Made by a program: the position numbers and the translations under genes. From Pontimonas sp964584925 (GTDB lineage Bacteria; Actinomycetota; Actinomycetes; Actinomycetales; Microbacteriaceae): a stretch of DNA of 64,000 bases. Positions 7,341 to 15,474 of the stretch are shown here, one piece after another. Below the pieces are notes generated by a model. That model ran no database searches. It was not told the DNA's origin and worked only from the letters and a program-made list of their open reading frames with translations. Within the stretch, counting starts at the first letter, position 1. Every line of letters starts with the position of its first letter. The DNA is taken from NCBI GenBank assembly GCA_964584925.1, contig CAZPBS010000002.1:19972-83971 (forward strand), given 5' to 3'.

Positions 7341-10300
7341 ATGGCATCCCACACCGACCCACTCCTTGGAGCACCTCCCGCGCAGTGTGCTCTGGTACTG
7401 GGTGCTCCGGGAAGTGGTAAGACCACACTCCTCGTGGATCGGCTGGTGGCCCTCCATGCCCAGGGTGTGTCTCCGGACAACCTTCTCATCGTGACTCCCA
7501 CCCGTGCCCACGCGAGCCGGGTTCGCGACCAGGTGGGTCTCGCCCTGGGTGTAACCACAGCAGGTCCGAGGGCTCGCTCGCTTCAAGCTTTCGCGTTTGC
7601 CATTGTGCAGGAGCATCATCGAGAACACTCGCTCGCTCCTCCCGAGTTGGTGAAAGCCCGAGTGCTCGATGGCGACATCCAAGACCTTCTCGAGGGTCAC
7701 CTCGAGGACGCCTCAGGACCGCACTGGCCTGAGCCTTTGGGGGATATGGCGCGCTCGTCACCCCGTTTTCGCACCGAACTGAGGGAATGGCTCTCGCGGG
7801 CGAGCGAACACTCGCTCACCCGCGAGCGGATTGAAGAACTGGCAACGCTCCACGCACGCCCAGAATGGGCAGCCGCGGCAGAGTTCCGGGACGAACTGCG
7901 CACCGTCATGGCCAGTGCACGACCCGGTGCGTATTCCAGCGCTGACACTCTGCGCCGGGCTGAAGCGATCGTGCGAGAAGGTCTACCCGCTGTTTTCCGC
8001 GACCTTGCTCACGTGGGTGTTGATGATGCTCACGATCTCACGGTCGCTGGCCTCGAGCTTCTCGATGCCCTCCGGTCCGCCGGTGTGGGAGTGACCGTGA
8101 CAGCGGAGCCCGACCTGTCGGGGGGAACCTTCCGGGGCAGTGAACCCCGCGGGCTCCTCCACCTGCAGGGCCTCTGGGGAACGCCACCGACAGTGTTACC
8201 GGAGGTACACCGTCACGGTCCAGAAATCCGTCAGGTGGTTCGCCTCATCACGGAGCGCATCGGAACAGCGGGTGCTGGTTCTCAGCGACAAGCCCCTGGT
8301 CGCGGTAACCCCGGCCGAGTAGAGAGCCTGCTGGCACCCAGTTATGCGCGGGAGGCCTCCGACATTGCGCGCATCATCCTCGATGCGCACCACCACGACG
8401 GTGTTCCTTTTGACCATATTGCGGTGATTGCCCGACGGGGATCCCGGGTCAGCGCACTCTCCGCGTCTCTTTCCGCCCAGGGAATCCCGGCTCGCACCGC
8501 GATGGTCGGGATGACGCTCGTAGAGGAGCCTGCCGCGAGGGCACTGGTTGACATGGTCGCGCTCGGCCGAGGAGTAACACCGCTCACCGCCTCGAGTGCG
8601 GTGAGTGCTCTGACCGGGCTCTATGGAGGAATGACCCAGCAGGAGCTTCGCGCACTGCGCTTTGCGCTTCGAGTCGCTGCGGAACCGGGCGAGCCCTACC
8701 AACCCGCTGATCAGATGATTGCCCAAGCGTTAGGACACCGAGGGGGCTTCGCCATGCTGTCGGGCTCGGTCTCGAAGAAGGCCGCCCGGGTCGCTGAAGT
8801 ATTGGATGACATCAGGCGCGCGCCGGCTGACACTCCGGTCACCGATCTGCTGTGGAGGGCCTGGGATGGCTCACCTGCCGCCGCTTTCTGGGTCGAGGGC
8901 GCCAGCCAGGGGGCACCACTGCCCTCAGCGGAGCGCGCACTTGATGCCGTGGTGGCACTGTTCCGACAGGCCTCTGACTTTGTCGAGAGTCAACCAGGGG
9001 CAAACCCTGAGCTTTTCCTTGATGCTGTAGTGGGTGCCGAGATTCCCGATGATGTGCTCGTTCCTGAACCCTCATGGCCCTGTGTGGTGGTGTCCACACC
9101 ACCGGGAGTTGCTGGCCGAGAATTCGAGATGGTCATTGTCGCGGGACTTGAGGAGGGTGTGTGGCCGGACCTTCGGCCACGAGAGTCGCTGATCGGCGCC
9201 CACCAGATGGTCTACGCCCATCAAGGTCTTTCGGACGCCATCCTTGATGAACGACGAGCGGTTCTCGATGATGAGCTGCGCGTCTGCGCTCTTGCCCTCT
9301 CCCGGGCCACCCAGCGCGTGGTGGTCACCGCCACCATGGACGAAGAGTCAGGTCCTAGTCCCCTGTTTTCGCTGATCGAACGCCACGCGACATCGCTGGA
9401 ATCCTCCGAAGAGGGTGCCTCCTCGAGCGCCACCGTGGTCGGGGGTCTCCGGCGCGCTCTGGTGAGAGCGCTGGAGCAGGGCGCGAATCCGCACCCCCTC
9501 GCCCATGACCTCGCCGTGTTGGCAGCTCGCGGACTTCCGGGCGCTGATCCCTCGACCTGGTGGGGACTGCTCCCACCCTCCACGGTTGCGCCGCTCTATC
9601 CCGAAGGCCCTATTCCGGTGTCGCCCTCCGCGCTGGACACCCTCGAATCATCACCCGTGGAGTGGTTCCTGGGGACTATTGCGCGGCATGACCCGACTCC
9701 CCAGCGCGGATTGGGGTCCCTGATTCACTCCGCGCTGGAGGAGCACCCTGCGGGAGACACTGAGACCCTGTGGGCGAGTGTTGAGGCGCGGTTTGCGGAG
9801 CTGGAATATGACGCGGGCTGGATTGAGCAATATCAGCGCCGTCTTGCTCAGTCGATGGTGTCGGCGCTTGCCGAGTATCTGCGTGACCACGAGAAGGACG
9901 GGTGGACGGTGCTCGCCAGCGAGCAACGTTTTCAGTTCACCCATGGTCGCGCCACCATGACCGGATATATCGATCGAGTCGAGATGACCCCCGAGGGTCA
10001 CGTCATGGTGGTCGACCTCAAGACCGGCTCGTCACGAACGGAAAGCCAGGTTGTGGAAGACCCCCAGCTCCTGGCGTACCAGCTGGCACTCACCTCCGAC
10101 GATCTCAGTGCTGTCCTCCCCGAGAATCTCGTCTCTGCGGGGGCGTCGCTGCTTTTCGTCAAGGAAGGCATTAGGGGGAAGGCGTATCGCCTGACCACTC
10201 AACCCCCGGTCGATGAGCAGGGTGTGGCAGATTTCCTCGCTCGAGTGGAACAGGCCGCTGCTCTGATGGCGTCTCATGAGTTCACCGGGGGGCCCTTGAG

Positions 10301-10370
10301 CTTCGGACCGGCTGGCACACCGTCGAGGCACCGCTGGCACTTTGTGGGGGAGGTGTGTGGCGATGCATAG
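7341..10370 (+). CDS. adnA: AdnA-type helicase-nuclease subunit
   Basis: 1009 aa. AdnA pairs with AdnB in the actinobacterial double-strand-break resection machine, each with a UvrD-like motor and a RecB-like nuclease. Walker A GAPGSGKT at 21-28 is intact. The Walker B region reads VDDAHDL, Asp-Asp instead of the Asp-Glu of active UvrD motors, which fits the known lesser motor role of AdnA. The C-terminal PD-(D/E)XK nuclease is complete: D878 in GYIDRVE, D892 and K894 in VVDLKTG, then QLLAYQLAL. Start ATG at 7341 is set by the -10 box 7 nt upstream; the open frame extends upstream but overlaps DUF3107. adnB begins inside the last codons (8 bp overlap). A PD-(D/E)XK helicase of another subfamily is less likely given the tandem. 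Confidence 0.88.
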   Translation: MASHTDPLLGAPPAQCALVLGAPGSGKTTLLVDRLVALHAQGVSPDNLLIVTPTRAHASRVRDQVGLALGVTTAGPRARSLQAFAFAIVQEHHREHSLAPPELVKARVLDGDIQDLLEGHLEDASGPHWPEPLGDMARSSPRFRTELREWLSRASEHSLTRERIEELATLHARPEWAAAAEFRDELRTVMASARPGAYSSADTLRRAEAIVREGLPAVFRDLAHVGVDDAHDLTVAGLELLDALRSAGVGVTVTAEPDLSGGTFRGSEPRGLLHLQGLWGTPPTVLPEVHRHGPEIRQVVRLITERIGTAGAGSQRQAPGRGNPGRVESLLAPSYAREASDIARIILDAHHHDGVPFDHIAVIARRGSRVSALSASLSAQGIPARTAMVGMTLVEEPAARALVDMVALGRGVTPLTASSAVSALTGLYGGMTQQELRALRFALRVAAEPGEPYQPADQMIAQALGHRGGFAMLSGSVSKKAARVAEVLDDIRRAPADTPVTDLLWRAWDGSPAAAFWVEGASQGAPLPSAERALDAVVALFRQASDFVESQPGANPELFLDAVVGAEIPDDVLVPEPSWPCVVVSTPPGVAGREFEMVIVAGLEEGVWPDLRPRESLIGAHQMVYAHQGLSDAILDERRAVLDDELRVCALALSRATQRVVVTATMDEESGPSPLFSLIERHATSLESSEEGASSSATVVGGLRRALVRALEQGANPHPLAHDLAVLAARGLPGADPSTWWGLLPPSTVAPLYPEGPIPVSPSALDTLESSPVEWFLGTIARHDPTPQRGLGSLIHSALEEHPAGDTETLWASVEARFAELEYDAGWIEQYQRRLAQSMVSALAEYLRDHEKDGWTVLASEQRFQFTHGRATMTGYIDRVEMTPEGHVMVVDLKTGSSRTESQVVEDPQLLAYQLALTSDDLSAVLPENLVSAGASLLFVKEGIRGKAYRLTTQPPVDEQGVADFLARVEQAAALMASHEFTGGPLSFGPAGTPSRHRWHFVGEVCGDA

Positions 10371-13300
10371 CGCGAGAGATATTTCTGCGGCACTGGAGCT
10401 TCCCGAGCCCACGGCAGAGCAGATTGCGGTCATTGAAGCGCCCCCAGAGGGTGCTGCGCGGGTAATTGCCGGGGCAGGCTCGGGAAAGACCGAGACCATG
10501 GCACTCCGAGTGCTCTGGCTCGTCGCAAACAACTATGTCGAGCCCGATGCGGTTCTGGGTCTCACCTTTACCCGCAAAGCCGCGGGGGAGCTGTCCGTGC
10601 GCATTCTCTCCCGCCTTCGCGCACTGCATGAGCGCGGGCTAGCCCCCACCACAGATGAGTTCCACACCCCCAGTGTTTCCACCTATAACTCTTTTGCGGC
10701 ATCGCTCTATCGAGATCACGCCGTGGTGCTCGGTCGAGACCCTGATGCGAGGGTTCTCTCGGAGGCCAGCGCATGGTCACTCGCCACCCGGGTGGTGTCG
10801 ACGAGCACGCTGCCCGAGCTTTCCCAGTGGGACATTACGGTTCCGACTTTGGTGCGCATTGTCCGCACCTTGGGTTCACGCCTTCAGGAGAACCGGGTCG
10901 CGCCGGGTGACATGGAGGGTTTTGTCCGGGAGTTTCATGCCGTGGTGGACTTACCCGCTGGGGGCACGGGGACGTATAAGCAGGTGGAGGAGTGGGCAGC
11001 GCGGATTGACTCGCTCACCACCCTGATGGCGCTCGTCGAGGAATTCCAGGAGGCTAAGCGCCTCCGCGGAGTTTTGGAATTTTCCGATCAGATTGCTCTG
11101 GCTCTCGAGATTGTGCAGCGCTTCCCGCACGCCATCGAGCAGGTGCGCTCTCGTCATCAGGTGGTGCTCTTGGATGAATACCAGGACACCAGTGTCGCCC
11201 AGACGACGCTCCTGACAGAGCTGTTTCGCGGGCACCCGGTGATGGCCGTGGGGGATCCCCACCAGGCCATTTATGGCTGGCGAGGAGCAAGTAGTAGCAA
11301 CCTGGCTGACTTTGTGACCGGCTTTGGTGAGTCCATTGCCACCTACAGCTTGTCGACCTCGTGGCGCAATGGAGCCCGCATTCTTGATGCGGCCAACACC
11401 ATTGCTGCACCTCTTCGAGAACTCCCCGGACCCGAAGTAGAGACCCTGAAACCCTCGCCCACGGCCAGTGATCACGCCCTGGAGGTGGTCTATCCCGAAA
11501 CACTGGCGGAGGAGGCCGAGCAGGTGGCGTCGTGGCTTGCCGATCGCCTGGGTGAGTCGAATCCGCCGCCCAGTGCTGCCATCATCGTGCGAGCCCGAGC
11601 GCACCAGGGAGTGTTTGTTGACGCACTCAGCCAGCGGGGGGTTCCCGTCCATGTCTTGGGAATTGGCGGGTTGCTGGATGACCCAGCAATCGCCGACATC
11701 GTCTGCATGCTGCGGGTTCTTGCTCAGACCTCAGCCGAATCGGAACTGATCCGACTGCTTGCCGGAGCTAAGTGGCGACTCGGTGTTGCTGATCTCCACG
11801 CGCTCGCCGGAACAGTCCGCTGGCTCCAGGGCCGGGACTACCACGGTGTTGCTCTCCCCGAAGATGTCCAGGCGCGGCTCAAGAACTCCGTGTCAGCTCA
11901 CGACGCTCCGGGGTTGTTTGATGCGCTGCGGTTCATGGCTCAGGCTCCCGAGGACCACACCCAGTGGCGGGACTATTCCGCCGAAGCACCCGCTCGCTTG
12001 AGGGATGCGTGGGAGACCTTCGTAGCTCTCTCGCGGATGCAGGTGGGAGACCTGGACTCACTGGTGAGCGCTATCGAGTCAACGCTCGGACTCGATGTCG
12101 AGGTTGCGGCCAATCCCGTCAGGGTCACCTCGCGGGCCGCCAAGGAAGCCTTCCACGATGCGCTTCACACCTATGTGGGTGTTGCCGAGGATTCGAGCGT
12201 GCAGGGTTTTGTTCAGTGGCTGGAGGATGCCGAGCGACGTGACAACCTGACCCCGCGGGCCGAACCACCGGAGGCGGGGTGTGTCCAGGTCCTTACTATC
12301 CACGGTGCAAAAGGCCTCGAGTGGGACCATGTGGTGATTCCCCGAGTAGTACACGACGAGGTTCCCGCCAAACCCCGGGAGACGTCCGCGTGGCTGGGAA
12401 TGGGCGAACTTCCGTATCACTTCCGAGGAGATAGGGACTCTCTTCCCGTGTTTTCCTGGCGCACCGCCACAACTCGAAAAGAGCTAGTGGATGCTCAGAA
12501 GGCGTTTGTGGAGGACGTCAAAAAGCATCGGGGTGCGGAAGAGCGCCGCCTCATGTATGTCGCGATCACGCGTGCGAGGCATCGAGTACTCCTTAGTGGG
12601 TCGTTTTGGGCTCACCACACCACCTCTCGTCCACCTTCGGTGTTCCTGAGGGACCTGGAGGAGGCGGGGATTGTCGACGCATTGCCCACCCACTCGCAGA
12701 ACGAGAATCCTCCCGAGGCTGAAGCATCCGAAGAGAAGGTCTGGCCCTCTGACCCCTTGGGGTCCAGGCGAGCTATCGTGGAGCAGGCAGCTGCGAGCGT
12801 CCGCGAGGCTCAGGCCGGCGAGATGGGAGATCCTGTGACCCCTGCCACTTCGGGACTCATCACCCGCCTCGATCGAGCCCGCTCATCCTCGAGCGGTGTC
12901 GAGGTGAGAATTCCGCGGAGGATTCCGGCGTCCTCACTGGAGCGGTGGTTTCTCGACCCCGACTCTCAACGAGCTGCACTTCGCCGCCCCCTCCCGCAGA
13001 AGCCCTATCGCCAGGCACTGCGAGGAACCCTGTTCCACAGCTATGTCGAGGAGCATTTTGAGCAGAAGCCCCTGCATCCACTCAGTGGACTGGAGAGCGA
13101 TGACGACGGCGACACTCTGGGCATGGAGGAGTGGATTCAGGCCTTTGAGTCCTCGCCTTTTGCAACCCTGACCCCACTCGCCATTGAACAGGAGTTACAC
13201 CTGCCCGTGGCTGGACACCTCGTGGTGTGCAAGCTGGACGCGGTGTTCCCGGGAGACACAGGCCCCCACATTGTGGACTGGAAGACCGGTGCGAAGCCCT

Positions 13301-13497
13301 CCGAGCCCCGGGAAATCGAGGCAAAGGCGCTCCAGCTGGCTGCCTACCGGGCAGCGTGGTCTCAGTGGACTGGGGTTTCCCAGGAGAGCGTCACCGCAAG
13401 TTTTTGGTATGCCGGAGATTCAACACTGCTGACCCCTGAGGTGCTGCCCACGCTGGTCGAACTCGAGGATATTTTCCGGCCACTCTGGAGTGACTAG
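10363..13497 (+). CDS. adnB: AdnB-type helicase-nuclease subunit
   Basis: 1044 aa, the principal motor of AdnAB. UvrD motifs: Walker A GAGSGKT (37-43), TFTRKAAGE, LLDEYQDTS with D271-E272, GDPHQAIYGWRGA, LTIHGAKGLEWD and YVAITRARH. The C-terminal RecB-like nuclease is intact: H in GTLFHSYVEE, D959 in CKLDAVF, D972 and K974 in IVDWKTG, then QLAAYRAAW. So, unlike RecB/RecC, both subunits here keep motor-like and nuclease domains. ATG at 10363 lies within the adnA stop region and is preceded by GGGGGAGG; a start at 10342 is in frame but less well placed. The TAG stop shares CTAG (13494-13497) with the convergent kinase-like gene. Confidence 0.9.
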   Translation: MHSARDISAALELPEPTAEQIAVIEAPPEGAARVIAGAGSGKTETMALRVLWLVANNYVEPDAVLGLTFTRKAAGELSVRILSRLRALHERGLAPTTDEFHTPSVSTYNSFAASLYRDHAVVLGRDPDARVLSEASAWSLATRVVSTSTLPELSQWDITVPTLVRIVRTLGSRLQENRVAPGDMEGFVREFHAVVDLPAGGTGTYKQVEEWAARIDSLTTLMALVEEFQEAKRLRGVLEFSDQIALALEIVQRFPHAIEQVRSRHQVVLLDEYQDTSVAQTTLLTELFRGHPVMAVGDPHQAIYGWRGASSSNLADFVTGFGESIATYSLSTSWRNGARILDAANTIAAPLRELPGPEVETLKPSPTASDHALEVVYPETLAEEAEQVASWLADRLGESNPPPSAAIIVRARAHQGVFVDALSQRGVPVHVLGIGGLLDDPAIADIVCMLRVLAQTSAESELIRLLAGAKWRLGVADLHALAGTVRWLQGRDYHGVALPEDVQARLKNSVSAHDAPGLFDALRFMAQAPEDHTQWRDYSAEAPARLRDAWETFVALSRMQVGDLDSLVSAIESTLGLDVEVAANPVRVTSRAAKEAFHDALHTYVGVAEDSSVQGFVQWLEDAERRDNLTPRAEPPEAGCVQVLTIHGAKGLEWDHVVIPRVVHDEVPAKPRETSAWLGMGELPYHFRGDRDSLPVFSWRTATTRKELVDAQKAFVEDVKKHRGAEERRLMYVAITRARHRVLLSGSFWAHHTTSRPPSVFLRDLEEAGIVDALPTHSQNENPPEAEASEEKVWPSDPLGSRRAIVEQAAASVREAQAGEMGDPVTPATSGLITRLDRARSSSSGVEVRIPRRIPASSLERWFLDPDSQRAALRRPLPQKPYRQALRGTLFHSYVEEHFEQKPLHPLSGLESDDDGDTLGMEEWIQAFESSPFATLTPLAIEQELHLPVAGHLVVCKLDAVFPGDTGPHIVDWKTGAKPSEPREIEAKALQLAAYRAAWSQWTGVSQESVTASFWYAGDSTLLTPEVLPTLVELEDIFRPLWSD

Positions 13498-14444
13498 TTC
13501 TCCAGTGGGTGTTTAGCCTGCGAGATGGGCTGGGTGAGAGCCTGATCCATATCCCCGGATACTCGGTCATGGAGTGCTGAGAGCATTTCGGTGGCGTCCT
13601 CGGTGATCGTCTCGTTGTGAGAGTCCATGCCATGGAGGAGCCACTTGGCGACATCGAGTTCAGCGTAGAAGCGTGCACGCTGCAAGACCCAACGATCGGC
13701 ACTGGCGCGAGCACTGCGGTAGGAGGTCACTACAGCCATGTGGAAGCCGCTTGCAGCCGGAGTGGTGAGCCAGGCGAGGTCCCTCGCAGGGTCGCCCACC
13801 CGGAAATCTCGCCACTGGTCCACCGCGACAACGTTCTCGTTCTCCACCAGGAGGTGGCCCAGCTGCATCAGCCCATGAATCACCGTGGGTTCAAACTGCC
13901 ACAAGCTTGAGTCCTCGCAGGCTGTTTCCCATCGGCGCAGCAGAGCCTGGGGGATGAGCCCGGTAGCGGCGGCGCGGTCCACAATTCCTGCGCACTCCCT
14001 CAGGGAGTCGATCGCACTCTCTGCCGGGCGGTCAAAATCTTGGACGCTACTGGTGGGCAGTGAGTGGATCTGGGCGAGCGCAGTGCCAATCGACGCCGCA
14101 AGAAGGGGCGTCACCTTGTGGGCGGAGGGAGCTTGTCCGGGAAGGTATTCGCACACGCTGAGGGTGTGCTGTCCGACTTCGGTCGTTCCTGCCAGCCGGG
14201 GGACACGGAAGGAGAGCCTTGAGCGCAGCCCCTCGCTGAGCGCCCGCAGAGCCCGAAGGGTCTCTGCGTGTGCTGCTTCTGCTGAGGCTGAGGTGGGAAG
14301 CTCGACCAACCAGGGAACCTGGTTGACGTCATAGACGAGTGCGGCGTCTTTCTCCGCGCTCGAGAGTGTTTGCGTGCTCACAGCTTGGAAACCGGGGACA
14401 GCGCTGGTGGCCAGCGCCGATAGCATGAGAGCAGTGTGGCCCAT
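13494..14444 (-). CDS. APH-family kinase homologue, probably a pseudokinase
   Basis: 316 aa with the aminoglycoside-phosphotransferase/choline-kinase fold. The C-lobe is recognisable by VIHGLMQLGHLLV and AVDQWRDFRVGDPARDLAW, aligning with the usual HGDxHPGNLL and IDWxxxxxGDPxxDLA. The catalytic Asp is Leu (L192) and the metal-binding Asn is His (H197); H190 remains and D209 stands in VDQW. Phosphotransfer is therefore doubtful and a scaffold or nucleotide-sensing role is possible. Start ATG at 14444 is chosen because TACCCT lies exactly 6 nt upstream; an in-frame ATG at 14504 has no such signal. Lies between adnB and nudC, where homologues are common in Microbacteriaceae. Confidence 0.78.
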   Translation of the reverse strand: MGHTALMLSALATSAVPGFQAVSTQTLSSAEKDAALVYDVNQVPWLVELPTSASAEAAHAETLRALRALSEGLRSRLSFRVPRLAGTTEVGQHTLSVCEYLPGQAPSAHKVTPLLAASIGTALAQIHSLPTSSVQDFDRPAESAIDSLRECAGIVDRAAATGLIPQALLRRWETACEDSSLWQFEPTVIHGLMQLGHLLVENENVVAVDQWRDFRVGDPARDLAWLTTPAASGFHMAVVTSYRSARASADRWVLQRARFYAELDVAKWLLHGMDSHNETITEDATEMLSALHDRVSGDMDQALTQPISQAKHPLEN

Positions 14445-14450
14445 GGCTCC

Positions 14451-14456
14451 AGGGTA
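14451..14456 (-). promoter_or_regulatory. -10 box, leaderless APH-like gene
   Basis: TACCCT on the minus strand with 6 nt to the ATG at 14444. It fixes the start 60 bp downstream of the longest possible start. Confidence 0.6.
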
Positions 14457-14535
14457 AGCGCGAAGACCTGCCAAGCCCTCCTGCCACACCGAAGCTTCTG
14501 CCACACAGGCAGGTCATGACGAAGGAGAGTGGCGG

Positions 14536-15474
14536 ATGTCGTTAACCCCCCAGTTGCCGCTCTCGCGCACTCGCATTAACCGCGATGCCATTTCGCGGAA
14601 AATTCCCGGCTTTCTGCAGCAGATCATGGGGGAGGACACCACCCGAGTTGTGCTGATTTGGCGGGGTGAGGCTCTCCTAGCGGAGGACTCTCGCACGCGC
14701 ATCGAGTTGGTTGTGCCTGAAGAGGTCCCGGCAGGCTCCCTCTTGATTTACCTGGGGGTGACGACGCAGGGTGTTCGTGACATTCCCGAGGGAACGCGCA
14801 TTGTTGCTGCCGTGCTGGATGATGAGGGCGGGCCCCTCGTGTCGAAAGACATGGCTCGCTGGGTGTCGGCTCGGACCATGGCGCACGCGCTGGATGATCT
14901 CGACTCGGGCATCGTGGTGGAGGCACTCGCCATGGCGAACTGGCACCACGCTCACACGTTCTCCCCGATCACCGGAGCTCCAGCCGAGTCTGACCAAGCG
15001 GGGTGGACTCGTGTGGATCAATCCACCGGAAAAGACCTGTTCCCCCGCACCGATGCTGCCGTGATTGCGCTCGTGACCGACCAGCACGATCGGATTGTTC
15101 TGGGCAGTAATGCGCTGTGGGAAGCCAGACGCTATTCGTTGCTGGCCGGGTTTGTTGAGCCCGGTGAATCGCTCGAAGCGGCCGTCATCCGAGAGGTGTT
15201 CGAGGAATCCGGTTTGGTGGTGACCAACCCCGTGTATGTGGGATCACAACCGTGGCCATTCCCCGCCTCGCTGATGGTCGGGTTTAGAGCAGAAATAGAC
15301 GAAGCGTCACTCGCCGACATTCGACCCGATGGCACCGAAATCATTGACCTGCGCTGGTTCTCGCGCGAGGAGCTCCTAGCCTCACTCGGTGAGGTTCTCC
15401 TGCCTGGTCGCCCCTCCATCGCGCGCGCCATGATTGAGAGCTGGCTGGGGCAGGAACTTCCCGAGGGCTCCTAG
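14536..15474 (+). CDS. nudC: NADH pyrophosphatase NudC (Nudix), zinc ribbon lost
   Basis: 312 aa enzyme hydrolysing NAD(H) to NMN(H) and AMP and, in characterised relatives, removing NAD caps from RNA. The Nudix box is complete (GFVEPGE at 205-211 through REVFEESGL) and is followed by the NudC signature SQPWPFPAS, which sets NAD specificity. The region that carries the four-Cys zinc ribbon in most NudC proteins (about 146-170, ending FPRTDAAVI) has no cysteine here. ATG at 14536 with AAGGAGAG 6 nt upstream. Its stop overlaps the uvrD2 GTG by one base, so the two are translationally coupled. Confidence 0.92.
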   Translation: MSLTPQLPLSRTRINRDAISRKIPGFLQQIMGEDTTRVVLIWRGEALLAEDSRTRIELVVPEEVPAGSLLIYLGVTTQGVRDIPEGTRIVAAVLDDEGGPLVSKDMARWVSARTMAHALDDLDSGIVVEALAMANWHHAHTFSPITGAPAESDQAGWTRVDQSTGKDLFPRTDAAVIALVTDQHDRIVLGSNALWEARRYSLLAGFVEPGESLEAAVIREVFEESGLVVTNPVYVGSQPWPFPASLMVGFRAEIDEASLADIRPDGTEIIDLRWFSREELLASLGEVLLPGRPSIARAMIESWLGQELPEGS

